NCBI RefSeq assembly: GCF_000719555.1
Contig: NZ_JOGX01000004.1
Coordinates: 62,001-126,000, forward strand
Direction: 5' to 3'
DNA from: Streptomyces sp. NRRL F-5727
Lineage (GTDB): Bacteria > Actinomycetota > Actinomycetes > Streptomycetales > Streptomycetaceae
Length of the DNA: 64,000 nt
Under the pieces are notes generated by a model that was given only the letters and a program-made list of their open reading frames with translations, was not told where the DNA came from and made no database searches. Within the stretch, counting starts at the first letter, position 1; each line of letters opens with the position of its first letter. Both the position numbers and the translations under genes were made by a program. Of this stretch, positions 1-7,174 are shown in pieces.

Positions 1-59
1 ATGCCCGCGGTGGCGCCGTGTCTGCTGCCGTAGGCGACGAGCACCCGCTTGGTGTTCAC
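1..59 (-). CDS. flavodoxin-domain protein, N-terminal end only (runs off left edge)
   Basis: Only the first 19 or so codons are inside the window. They read from a GTG start as M-N-T-K-R-V-L-V-A-Y-G-S-R-H-G-A-T-A-G. This is the first beta strand and the FMN phosphate-binding loop (YGS-HGAT) of flavodoxin-fold proteins of the HemG/flavodoxin-domain kind. The GTG overlaps the TGA stop of the upstream hsp20 gene in a GTGA, so the two are almost certainly co-transcribed and translationally coupled. Flavodoxin-like proteins accompany Hsp20 and universal stress proteins in hypoxia/dormancy regulons of actinobacteria. The full function cannot be judged from this fragment. Confidence 0.6.
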   Translation of the reverse strand, partial: MNTKRVLVAYGSRHGATAG

Positions 60-511
60 GACCGGTCCCCTCCGTCCCCCTCGTCCGCCCGCCGCACGGG
101 GATGGTGCGCGCGGACCGGGTCTCCCGCGCCGGTGTCGGGACGCGGACGGTGAGGATGCCGTCCGCGTAGGAGGCTTCGACCGCGTCGGCGGGGATCGTG
201 TCCGGGAAGCGTACGGTCCTGCGGAACACGCCGTACCGGAACTCGGAGTGGTCCTTGTCCTCGGTGCTCCCGCTGTGCTCGGCCCGTACGGTGATCAGGT
301 CGTCGTCGACCGTGAGGGTGATGTCGTCCGGGTCCATGCCGGGGAGTTCGGCCCGCAGCACGGAGCAGCCGCCGCCGCTGGTGACCTCCACCGGGATGGA
401 GTGGGCGGCCGTGGCCGGGCGCCATCCGGGAAGCCCGGGGAACTCGCGGCCGAACCAGGTGTCGAAGTCGGGGACGAGGCTGTGCCTGCGTTCCATGGGG
501 GCTCCGGTCAT
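56..511 (-). CDS. Hsp20/alpha-crystallin family small heat-shock protein
   Basis: A 151-residue ATP-independent chaperone that should hold unfolding proteins in the cytoplasm. An N-terminal arm (about 1-45, with DTWFGREFPGLPGW) leads into an alpha-crystallin domain (about 46-140). That domain carries the ELPGMDPDDITLTVDDDLITVRAEH strands and the typical ADGILTVRVP end, which matches the A-x-x-x-n-GvL signature. The ATG was chosen because GAGGAG lies just upstream and the alternative reading upstream is low-complexity Arg/Pro. Two copies of the GGRCCGNNCGGYCC palindrome lie about 135-170 bp upstream, so DevR/OsdR-type hypoxia control is likely. The stop overlaps the next gene in a GTGA. Confidence 0.92.
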   Translation of the reverse strand: MTGAPMERRHSLVPDFDTWFGREFPGLPGWRPATAAHSIPVEVTSGGGCSVLRAELPGMDPDDITLTVDDDLITVRAEHSGSTEDKDHSEFRYGVFRRTVRFPDTIPADAVEASYADGILTVRVPTPARETRSARTIPVRRADEGDGGDRS

Positions 512-644
512 CGTTCCGCTCCTCGTGTACGCGTCGGGGCCGTCGCCCCGGCGGGATGTCCGGGTGCGGGGCCCGGTCCGGCTCCGCACCTCCACCTTTC
601 CGCGCGGGCGGGGCCCGGGGCAGTGTCCAAGGGGGCTGTCGGGA

Positions 645-658
645 GGGCCGAACGGTCC
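645..658. promoter_or_regulatory. DevR/DosR/OsdR-like operator box 1
   Basis: GGGCCGAACGGTCC fits GGRCCGNNCGGYCC exactly. It lies upstream of hsp20 and 25 bp from a second box, a tandem layout usual for DevR-type response regulators. The name rests on the context (Hsp20, universal stress proteins) and on resemblance to GGGAC-N-GTCCC DosR boxes, not on a binding experiment. Confidence 0.55.
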
Positions 659-669
659 TGCCCCCGAGG

Positions 670-683
670 GGACCGACCGGCCC
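670..683. promoter_or_regulatory. DevR/DosR/OsdR-like operator box 2
   Basis: GGACCGACCGGCCC fits the same GGRCCGNNCGGYCC pattern and is embedded in GGGGACCGACCGGCCCC. It forms a tandem pair with the box at 645-658 in the 286-bp gap between the hsp20 start and the end of the neighbouring universal stress gene. Confidence 0.55.
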
Positions 684-797
684 CGTGTTCCGGTCGGGTG
701 CCGGTCGGGACGGCAGGGTGCGGCCCGACGGGGCGCGCGGGTCGTGCGGGGCCGGTGCGGCGGGTCGTGGCACCGGCCCTGACGCGCCCCATGGTCC

Positions 798-1736
798 TCA
801 CTCCTTCGCGGGCCCGCGCGAGCCCGGGGCGACCGGGGCACCGGCCTCGGTCGCGAAGCCGGCCGGCACGATCTCCACGGGGCAGGGGGCGTGGTGGATG
901 AGGGTGTGCGCGACGCGGCCGAGGGACGGCCCGACGCCGAGCGGCCGGTGGCTCCGGCCCATCACGAGCAGGTCGGTGTGGGCGGCCGCCTCGACGAGCT
1001 TCCCGGGGGTCGTCGTGCCGGTCTCCACGTGCGGGACGACGTCCAGGCCGGGGTACCAGGCGCGCACCCGGTCGGCGAGGAGCCCCGTCTCCTCCACGCG
1101 TCGGCGGGCGGCGCCGTCGAGGTCGTCGAGCATGGTCGCCACGCTGCCGACGTGGGTGAGGATGTTCCACACGCTCACGAGGCGCAGCGACGCCTTCCGG
1201 GCGGAGGCTTCGGCGGCGGCCAGCAGCAGCCACCCCAGGTCCGCGGAGTCGCGGACCGCGGCGGTCACGGTCCCGGCCTCGGGCCGGTCGGCCTCGCCGC
1301 GCACGACGATCACGGGCACCTCCGCGCGGGCGGCGACGCCCAGCCCCACGGAGCCGAGCAGGAGGCTGGAGAAGCCGCCGAGGCCCCGGCTGCCGACGAC
1401 GATCGTCTTGTCGTCCCCGGCCGCCTCCCGGAGCCCGGTGACCGGCTCCTGCCGCCCGAGGGTGCGGGTGACGACGAGGTCGGGGAAGCGTGCCGTGACG
1501 GCGGCGGCGGTCTCGGCCAGCAGCTCGCGGCCCGCTTCCCGGATCGCCTGCATCCGCTCCGCGTCGCTCCAGTAGGCCCGTCGGTCGGTGTCGGCGGCGT
1601 GGACGAGGTGCAGGGGGCGTGACCGGAGACTGGCCTCCGCGGCGGCCCAGAACACCGCCGTCCTCGCCGAGGGCGATCCGTCGACCCCGACGACGGGATC
1701 GGTCAGCTCGGGGCGGACGAGGGTCTCGCTGTCCAT
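798..1736 (-). CDS. universal stress protein, two UspA domains
   Basis: 312 residues with two UspA folds in tandem. The first (about 12-145) starts PVVGVDGSPSARTAVFWA and ends in the nucleotide-binding loop IVVGSRGLGGFSSLLLGSV. The second (about 155-300) ends in LLVMGRSHRPLGVGPSLGRVAHTLIHHAPCPVEIVP, close to the G-2x-G-9x-G-S/T ATP-binding pattern. These proteins bind ATP in the cytoplasm and support survival of hypoxia or stationary phase. The ATG follows a clear GAGGAGG. The gene is divergent from another universal stress gene, and a GGGCCGTTCGGCCC palindrome sits between the two. Exact ligands are unknown. Confidence 0.92.
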   Translation of the reverse strand: MDSETLVRPELTDPVVGVDGSPSARTAVFWAAAEASLRSRPLHLVHAADTDRRAYWSDAERMQAIREAGRELLAETAAAVTARFPDLVVTRTLGRQEPVTGLREAAGDDKTIVVGSRGLGGFSSLLLGSVGLGVAARAEVPVIVVRGEADRPEAGTVTAAVRDSADLGWLLLAAAEASARKASLRLVSVWNILTHVGSVATMLDDLDGAARRRVEETGLLADRVRAWYPGLDVVPHVETGTTTPGKLVEAAAHTDLLVMGRSHRPLGVGPSLGRVAHTLIHHAPCPVEIVPAGFATEAGAPVAPGSRGPAKE

Positions 1737-1828
1737 GGTTCCTCCTCGGGGGTGTACGCCCCGGGGCTCGTGAGGCGCCCGGAAGGACGACACTCCTCAC
1801 GCTGGCACCGCCGCGGGCCGCCCGCGAG

Positions 1829-1842
1829 GGGCCGTTCGGCCC
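1829..1842. promoter_or_regulatory. DevR/DosR/OsdR-like operator between divergent usp genes
   Basis: GGGCCGTTCGGCCC is symmetric apart from its two central bases. It lies in the 192-bp divergent gap, about 90 bp from each start codon, so one site could serve both promoters. It is the third copy of GGRCCGNNCGGYCC in the island. Confidence 0.6.
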
Positions 1843-1928
1843 CCTGCGGAGACCTGCCCGGCCCTCTCGGCGCGGGGGCGTCCGGGACGAGTCTGGAGCC
1901 CTGGACGGACACGGCCGAGGAGGCAGTG

Positions 1929-2789
1929 ATGACGGCGCAGGTCACGGTAGGTCTGGACGGCTCGGAGGAGAGTCTCACCGCGGCACGCTGGGCGGCGGAG
2001 GAAGCCACCCTGCGTGAGGTGCCGCTCCGCCTGGTCAACGTGGAGGAGTGGCCGAACACCCCGGAGGTTCCCGTCGCGTACGCGCGGGCGCTCGCCGAGC
2101 GGGCCGAGGGCCTGCTGCGGGACGAGGCCGCCCGGGCGCGGAAGGAGCACCCCGATCTGGAGGTGATCACCGAGCGGACGCGCGGCCGGGCGGCGGACGA
2201 GCTGACCGCCTCGGCGAACGAGGCGGAGCTGCTGGTGCTCGGTTCGCGCGGGCTCGGCGGCGTCCTCGGGTTCGTCGTCGGATCGGTCTCCCTCGCCGTC
2301 GTGGGCACGGCCGCGCGGCCCGTCGTCCTGGTGCGCGCCGAGCGTGCGGGGCCGGCGGCCGACGCGGGTGACATCGTGGTGGGGGTCGACCTCCGCCACC
2401 CGTGCGAGCCCCTGCTGGCCTTCGCCTTCGGGGAGGCGGCCCGACGGCGCGTCCCGCTGCGGTTCCTCAGCGCCTGGACCCTGCCCGCCTCGTACGGCTA
2501 CGCGGCGGCCGTGGACCCGGTGATCGGCGAGGAGCTGGAGGCCGGCGTGCGTACCGGTCTCGAGGAACTGCTGTCGCCGTGGCGTGCGACGTATCCGGGA
2601 GTGGAGGCGACGGCCAAGGCGGTCGTGGGCTCGGCCGCCCACCAGATGATCGAGGCGTCGCGGGGCGCCGGACTCGTCGTGGTGGGGCGCCGTACCCGCC
2701 GGCTTCCGGTCGGCTCTCACCTGGGCCATGTGGCGCACGCGGTGATCCACCACAGCCCTGCTCCGGTCGCGGTGGTCCCCCTGGCCTGA
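1929..2789 (+). CDS. universal stress protein, two UspA domains
   Basis: 286 residues built as two UspA domains. The first begins VTVGLDGSEESLTAARWAAEEA and has the loop LLVLGSRGLGGVLGFVVGSVS. The second begins DIVVGVDLRHPCEPLLAFAF and ends VVVGRRTRRLPVGSHLGHVAHAVIHHSPAPVAVVP. The ATG is preceded by GAGGAGG at good spacing. It is divergent from the usp at 798-1736 across a DevR-like box and converges on a third usp, with a strong hairpin between them. Three double-domain universal stress genes together are typical of the dormancy regulon in Streptomyces and mycobacteria. Confidence 0.92.
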   Translation: MTAQVTVGLDGSEESLTAARWAAEEATLREVPLRLVNVEEWPNTPEVPVAYARALAERAEGLLRDEAARARKEHPDLEVITERTRGRAADELTASANEAELLVLGSRGLGGVLGFVVGSVSLAVVGTAARPVVLVRAERAGPAADAGDIVVGVDLRHPCEPLLAFAFGEAARRRVPLRFLSAWTLPASYGYAAAVDPVIGEELEAGVRTGLEELLSPWRATYPGVEATAKAVVGSAAHQMIEASRGAGLVVVGRRTRRLPVGSHLGHVAHAVIHHSPAPVAVVPLA

Positions 2790-2803
2790 ACGGCGGGCAC
2801 ACG

Positions 2804-2838
2804 CGGGACGGGGAGAGGACGACCCTCTCCCCGTCCCG
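2804..2838. terminator. bidirectional intrinsic terminator hairpin
   Basis: Arms CGGGACGGGGAGAGG and CCTCTCCCCGTCCCG form a perfect 15-bp stem with a 5-nt loop. It lies in the 81-bp gap between two convergent universal stress genes. There is no T-run, which is normal for this GC content. Confidence 0.8.
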
Positions 2839-2870
2839 TGCGCCCGGCGCCGGGCGCCCACGGCGTTCCG

Positions 2871-3764
2871 TCACTCCTCCTGCGTCTCCGGGCGCCGCTG
2901 CGGTACGACGGCGACCGGGCACGCGGCGTGGTGCAGGGCCCGATGGGCCACCCGACCGAGCTGGAGACCGAACAGACCGTCCCGCCGGCGCGCGCCGACG
3001 ACCAGCAGATCGGCGGCGGCGGAGCGCTCCGTCAGGATCCGGTGCGCGCTTCCTTCGACGGCGCTCCGGCGCACGCGGACGCCCGGGTACTCCCGCCCGC
3101 CCGCGGCGAGCGCCTTGTCCAGCGTCTCCGAGGCCAGCTCCGCAAGATAGACCCCGGCCTCACCGCGCAGCAGCGGGTGTTCGAGCGGGTCGTGGGCGGG
3201 CCGGCGCCATGTGCGCACCACGTCCAGCTCCGCGTCGCGGGCCGCCGCCTCCTGGAACGCGAACCCGACGGCCGGGGAGTCGACGTCGTGGTCACCGACG
3301 CCCAGGAGGACCTTCCCGTGGCGCGCCTCCAGGGCGAACCGGTCGCCCCGTACGACGACGACGGGGCAGGAGGCGCGGCTCGCGACGGTCAGGCCGACGG
3401 ATCCCAGGAGGAGGTCACCGGCTTCGCTCCTGCCGCGCGATCCCACGACCACGGCCATGGCCGAGCGCCCTTCGCCGAGCAGCGCGCTCGCCGCGTCCGT
3501 TCCGGCGACCTCGCTGGTCACGGGGAGGGCGGGGGCTCGTCGCCCGGCCCGTTCCGCGGCCTGGCCGACGATGGTGTCGGCGAGGACCTGGCCCCACGGG
3601 CGTTCGGTGGCCCAGGGCGGGGCGACGCCTTCGTACCGCTCCCAGAGCGAGGCGTACACGATGCGCAGGGCGCGCCGGTGCCGCACGGCCTCGTCGACCG
3701 CCCAGTCCAGGGCCGTGAGGCTGGCGTCGGAGCCGTCGACGCCCACCACCAGGGGGAGTTCCAT
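2871..3764 (-). CDS. universal stress protein, two UspA domains
   Basis: 297 residues, starting MELPLVVGVDGSDASLTALDWA. Domain one has the loop VVVGSRGRSEAGDLLLGSVG. Domain two starts HGKVLLGVGDHDVDSPAVGFAF and closes with LLVVGARRRDGLFGLQLGRVAHRALHHAACPVAVVP. The start follows an AAAGGCGG at usable spacing; a GTG nine bases upstream is an alternative. Its promoter region holds two DevR-like boxes at 3841-3854 and 3872-3885. It faces the usp at 1929-2789 across a strong terminator. It probably helps tolerance of low oxygen or starvation, as the family does elsewhere. Confidence 0.91.
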   Translation of the reverse strand: MELPLVVGVDGSDASLTALDWAVDEAVRHRRALRIVYASLWERYEGVAPPWATERPWGQVLADTIVGQAAERAGRRAPALPVTSEVAGTDAASALLGEGRSAMAVVVGSRGRSEAGDLLLGSVGLTVASRASCPVVVVRGDRFALEARHGKVLLGVGDHDVDSPAVGFAFQEAAARDAELDVVRTWRRPAHDPLEHPLLRGEAGVYLAELASETLDKALAAGGREYPGVRVRRSAVEGSAHRILTERSAAADLLVVGARRRDGLFGLQLGRVAHRALHHAACPVAVVPQRRPETQEE

Positions 3765-3840
3765 CGTGCCCACCGCCTTTCGCTCGGGTGAGGGTGAGGG
3801 GCCTGCTGTCACGCTCGCACCGGTCGGCCGGACCGGGACA

Positions 3841-3854
3841 GGGCCGATCGGTCC
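3841..3854. promoter_or_regulatory. DevR/DosR/OsdR-like operator box
   Basis: GGGCCGATCGGTCC fits GGRCCGNNCGGYCC exactly. It lies about 75 bp upstream of the usp at 2871-3764 (minus strand) and is paired with a weaker copy 17 bp further away. Confidence 0.55.
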
Positions 3855-3871
3855 CCGGTCGCTCCCGTGGG

Positions 3872-3885
3872 GGGCCGACCGTCCC
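3872..3885. promoter_or_regulatory. DevR/DosR/OsdR-like operator box, one mismatch
   Basis: GGGCCGACCGTCCC differs from GGRCCGNNCGGYCC at one base and sits in tandem with the box at 3841-3854. The same tandem arrangement is seen upstream of hsp20. Confidence 0.45.
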
Positions 3886-3933
3886 GGGAAGGGCCCGTTC
3901 GTCGCCCACCGGCGCACCGAGGCGGCGTTGGTG

Positions 3934-4832
3934 ATGTACACCCTGATCGTGTTCGTCCTCGTGCTGCTGACGGAGATCTCGGGCATTCTCCGGGCCGGCG
4001 TCGACGGTGTGATCGCCGACGCCACGGCCGGATACTCGCTGCGGCTGGACTACAACCCGCCGGTCGCCGGCGACCGGCTCGTCGCGGAGCTGCGGGCCGG
4101 CCCGTCGGCCGCCGGGATCTCCGCCGTGACGCCGCTGCTCAACGCCGCCGGGCGGGCCACCGATCCGGGCGGACGCGGCGCCCGGCCGCTGGACGCCGCG
4201 GTGGTCGGCGTGCCGGACGGGGCGATCACCGGCATCTCGTTCCGGGAGCGGCTGCCCAGCCTGGCGGACGACCCCGCGGTGTGGCGGGCCCTGGCCTCCG
4301 ACTCCCGCCATGTCGTCCTCGACGGCTTCTTCGGCAGCACCGGCGGCCCGGCCGGCGGCTCTCCGCCAGTCTGGTCGCGACGCCCGTCGAGTCGGACATC
4401 CGGCGCCAGTTCGACTCCAGCACCGCCTTCTTCCGTCTCATGCAGGGCTTCCTCGCCCTGGGCCTCGGCGTGGGCATCACCGGCCTCGGTGTCGTCATGG
4501 TCCGGGCGGTGCGCGAACGCCGGCGCACCATCGGCATCCTGCGGGCCCTCGGCTTCCGGGCGCGGACGGTGCGGCGCTCCTTCCTCTGGGAGAGCACCTT
4601 CGTCGCCGTGGAGGGCATCGTGCTCGGCTCGCTCCTGGGCGTGCTCACCACCTGGCTCATGTACCGGAACAGCGCCGCCTTCGCGGGACTCGACGGCGGG
4701 TTCCCCGTCGAGTGGGGCAGCATCGGCGTCCTGGCCGCGGCCACCTTCGGCGCATCGCTGCTCGCCACCCTGGGTCCGGCCCGCCGCGCCGCCGCGATCC
4801 GTCCCGCACGCGCGGTCCGCGTGTCGGACTGA
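3934..4832 (+). pseudogene. decayed FtsX-type ABC permease (5' truncated, internal deletion and frameshift)
   Basis: In one frame the sequence reads MYTLIVFVLVLLTEISGIL and an extracellular stretch ending near GFFGSTGGPAGGS at about 4360. From there only the next frame makes sense: SASLVATPVESDIRRQFDSS, then FFRLMQGFLALGLGVGITGLGVVMVRAVRERRRTIGILRALG, and the last two membrane helices to RPARAVRVSD. That second part is the classic C-terminal FtsX/MacB permease domain. The N-terminal half of an 800-plus residue permease and much of the periplasmic domain are missing. The break therefore looks like an internal deletion that also shifts the frame. It starts directly beside two DevR-like boxes. 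It is unlikely to make a working transporter. Confidence 0.75.
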
Positions 4833-4947
4833 GCTCCCGGGTCCCGTCGGACCCGCGTGCGCACGGCGGCGATCGCCCGCGGCCCCGGTGTCAGCGCGCT
4901 GAACTATCCTTCCGGCGATCACACACCGACCCGGAGGATCACGAGAG

Positions 4948-6456
4948 TTGACCGGCCAGCCCGCTTTCCCGCTGCCCTTCTACGCCGCCCGCACCATGTC
5001 CCTTGCGCCGCCCCGGACGCTGCGCGAACTCGAGATGATGCGGTGCAGCGCGCATCTTCGGGCCAAGCCGGGGTGGTTCGACAAGATGAACGACCCCGAG
5101 ATCGCCGCCCGCTGGACCCGGGAAGCGGTCGACCAGGGCCTCACCGAGGCCGAGGTCCGCTACGTCCTCGCCGAACTCGCCCACTACGCCGCGCTGCGGG
5201 ACGAGCGGACCGGAATGGAGGTGTCCGCGGTCGACGGCGTGTGGCAGTCGGACTCGCTCGTCGACGACGGGCTCAGGTCCCGGCTGCGCGAGGCGGTCCG
5301 GGTCCTGGAGGAGGTGCCCGAGGCGGAGCGGGACTGGCATCCCGGCTCCGACGGCCAGGTGCTGGACCTGGTGCATCCCTCGCTGTTCTGCCTGGTGCGC
5401 GAGGTGAGCGGCGCACCCGAGGAGGCGTGGCGGAACCCGACGGACCGCTACTCGAAGCACGAGTTCTCGGAGCGGTTCCAGTGGCTGCCCACCGACGCCG
5501 ACGTCAGTGACGACGGCACCGTCACCTTCCGTTCGTACGTCAACAACGTCCATCCCGACAGGCACCGGGAGCTGGCCGCCGTGCTGCCGGACCTGGTCGC
5601 GCGCATGCGCCCGCTGTGGGAGAACGTGCTCACCGACCTGCGCCATCCGCGGCCGCCGCGGATCGAGGTGGATCCCTACGAGTGGTACGACTCGAAGCCC
5701 GCGTACCCGGACCGGTCCGCCTTCGACGACGACGAGTCCTACGCGCAGGCGTGCCGCGCGTGGGAGAGTGCGCAGGACGACTGGTGGGAGAACCGCTCCC
5801 CCACCGTCCCGGACGCCCCGGAGTTCACCCCGCCCGAGGTGCCCGCGGCAGGCGACCGGGTCGATCTGCGCGGCCGCCGTCTCCAGGTCATCGTCAAGCT
5901 CGCCACGATCCACCTCACGCCGGAGAAGCCCGAGTACCCGGGCGGTTCCTGGCACGTCGAGGGGATGCTGAACGAGCGGATCGTCTCGACCGGCATCTAC
6001 TACTGGGACAGCGAGAACATCACCGAGAGCGGGCTGAGCTTCCGGGCCGGGATCGACGACCCGGAGTACGAGCAGAACGACCACAACGGCATGCGGGACG
6101 TCTACGGCCTGGAGAACGAGGACGCCCTCAACCAGCTCCTGGGGACGGCATCGACCCCGGCGGGCCGCTGCCTGGCCTTCCCGAACGTCCTGCAGCACCG
6201 CGTCGGCTCGTTCCGCCTGGCGGACCCCGGGCGCCCGGGGCACCGCAAGATCCTCGCGTTCTTCCTGGTCGACCCGGAGCGGCGGATCGTCTCGACGTCC
6301 GACGTGCCGCCGCAGCAGCCGTGGGCGGACACCTCGACGATGACGCTCGAACAGGCCATGAAGTACCGCGAAGAGCTCATGCAGGAGCGGAAGTTCTTCG
6401 TCGACGAGCACAACGAGCAGCTCTACGAGCGGGAGTTCTCGCTCTGCGAGCACTGA
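4948..6456 (+). CDS. DUF4246 family protein, probable Fe(II)/2-oxoglutarate oxygenase fold
   Basis: 502 residues matching DUF4246, a family best known from fungi. The N-terminal part (to about 100) is the RTLRELEMMRCSAHLRAKPGWFDKMND region. The C-terminal half carries WHVEGMLNERIVSTGIYYWDSEN near residue 334, a His-x-Glu, then NVLQHRVGSF near 417 and GHRKILAFFLVDP near 431. An H-x-E, distal His and following Arg in this order are what an Fe(II)/2-oxoglutarate dioxygenase needs, so an oxidative role is inferred; the substrate is unknown. The TTG start is supported by a GGAGG ten bases upstream; a later ATG (MSLAPPR) is possible. It stands alone between a pseudogene and a MarR gene. It may have been acquired by transfer. 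Confidence 0.8.
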   Translation: MTGQPAFPLPFYAARTMSLAPPRTLRELEMMRCSAHLRAKPGWFDKMNDPEIAARWTREAVDQGLTEAEVRYVLAELAHYAALRDERTGMEVSAVDGVWQSDSLVDDGLRSRLREAVRVLEEVPEAERDWHPGSDGQVLDLVHPSLFCLVREVSGAPEEAWRNPTDRYSKHEFSERFQWLPTDADVSDDGTVTFRSYVNNVHPDRHRELAAVLPDLVARMRPLWENVLTDLRHPRPPRIEVDPYEWYDSKPAYPDRSAFDDDESYAQACRAWESAQDDWWENRSPTVPDAPEFTPPEVPAAGDRVDLRGRRLQVIVKLATIHLTPEKPEYPGGSWHVEGMLNERIVSTGIYYWDSENITESGLSFRAGIDDPEYEQNDHNGMRDVYGLENEDALNQLLGTASTPAGRCLAFPNVLQHRVGSFRLADPGRPGHRKILAFFLVDPERRIVSTSDVPPQQPWADTSTMTLEQAMKYREELMQERKFFVDEHNEQLYEREFSLCEH

Positions 6457-6580
6457 CCCTCCCGGCCCGGCGCCGGCCGCCCCCGCCCGTTCGCGGGAGG
6501 CGGCGGGCGAAGGGCGGAGGGTGCGGGGGGTACGACGACCGCCGCGCGTTTGATTGCAGCAGCCTCATACCAGCCCTAGC

Positions 6581-6600
6581 CGGTATTTTCCCTTATGCCG
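6581..6600. promoter_or_regulatory. candidate MarR operator / promoter upstream of marR
   Basis: An unusually AT-rich patch with imperfect palindrome arms CGGTAT and ATGCCG around an 8-nt centre, 40 bp upstream of the MarR-family start. Autoregulation is usual for this family. The exact site is inferred. Confidence 0.3.
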
Positions 6601-6640
6601 TATCCTGGAGGCAGTCGCACCCGGAAGGAGACACGGACCC

Positions 6641-7099
6641 ATGACCGCCACGGACCCCGCGCTCACCGCACTCGCCAGTGGCTGGGGCGCCCTGTCCCTG
6701 CTGCACGGCCGGATCGAGTCGCACATCGAGCGCGCCCTGCAGTCCCGGCACGACCTGAGCGTGCGCGAGTACTCGCTGCTCGACGTGCTCAGCCGCCAGC
6801 ACGACGGCGAGGGCGGCCACCTGCAGATGAAGCAGGTCGCGGACGCGGTCGTCCTCAGCCAGAGCGCGACCACCCGCCTGGTGAGCCGCCTCGAGGACCG
6901 GGGGCTGCTCTCCCGCTACCTGTGCCCGACCGACCGGCGCGGCATCTACACCAACGTCACCGAGGACGGTCTGAAGCTCCTGGAGGAGGCCCGGCCGACC
7001 AACGACGCCGCCCTCCGGGAGGCGCTCGACCAGGCCGCCGCCCATCCGGAGCTGGCCTCGCTCGTCGCGGCGGTGGAAGCGGTGAAGGCCCCGCACTGA
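6641..7099 (+). CDS. MarR family winged-helix transcriptional regulator
   Basis: 152 residues with the MarR layout. The N-terminal helix is for dimerisation. The winged helix at about 38-105 includes LSVREYSLLDVLSRQ, MKQVADAVVLSQSATTRLVSRLEDRGLLSRYLCPTDRRGIYTNVTEDG. A C-terminal dimer helix closes it. MarR proteins are cytoplasmic dimers that release DNA on binding phenolic or oxidising ligands. The ATG follows GGAAGGAG. It lies just ahead of a pirin gene in the same direction, a common pairing in actinobacteria, with AT-rich imperfect palindromes in front of both genes. It is therefore the likely repressor of itself and the pirin gene. Confidence 0.9.
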   Translation: MTATDPALTALASGWGALSLLHGRIESHIERALQSRHDLSVREYSLLDVLSRQHDGEGGHLQMKQVADAVVLSQSATTRLVSRLEDRGLLSRYLCPTDRRGIYTNVTEDGLKLLEEARPTNDAALREALDQAAAHPELASLVAAVEAVKAPH

Positions 7100-7135
7100 G
7101 CCGGCGGCTTGCCTTCCGGACCAAGATCCCCCATG

Positions 7136-7156
7136 ATTGTTGAAAGTAGAACTAAT
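7136..7156. promoter_or_regulatory. candidate MarR operator upstream of pirin
   Basis: ATTGTTGAAAGTAGAACTAA is a rare AT-rich stretch with outer ATT/AAT and inner GTT/AAC dyads. It lies 19 bp before the pirin start and directly downstream of the MarR gene. Its binding by that MarR is inferred from position. Confidence 0.4.
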
Positions 7157-7174
7157 CTGGGAGAGGGGTCGGGG

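Noticed and set aside
6470..6530. GC-rich hairpin after the DUF4246 gene as terminator
   Set aside because: The arms pair only with gaps; no clear stem could be defined.
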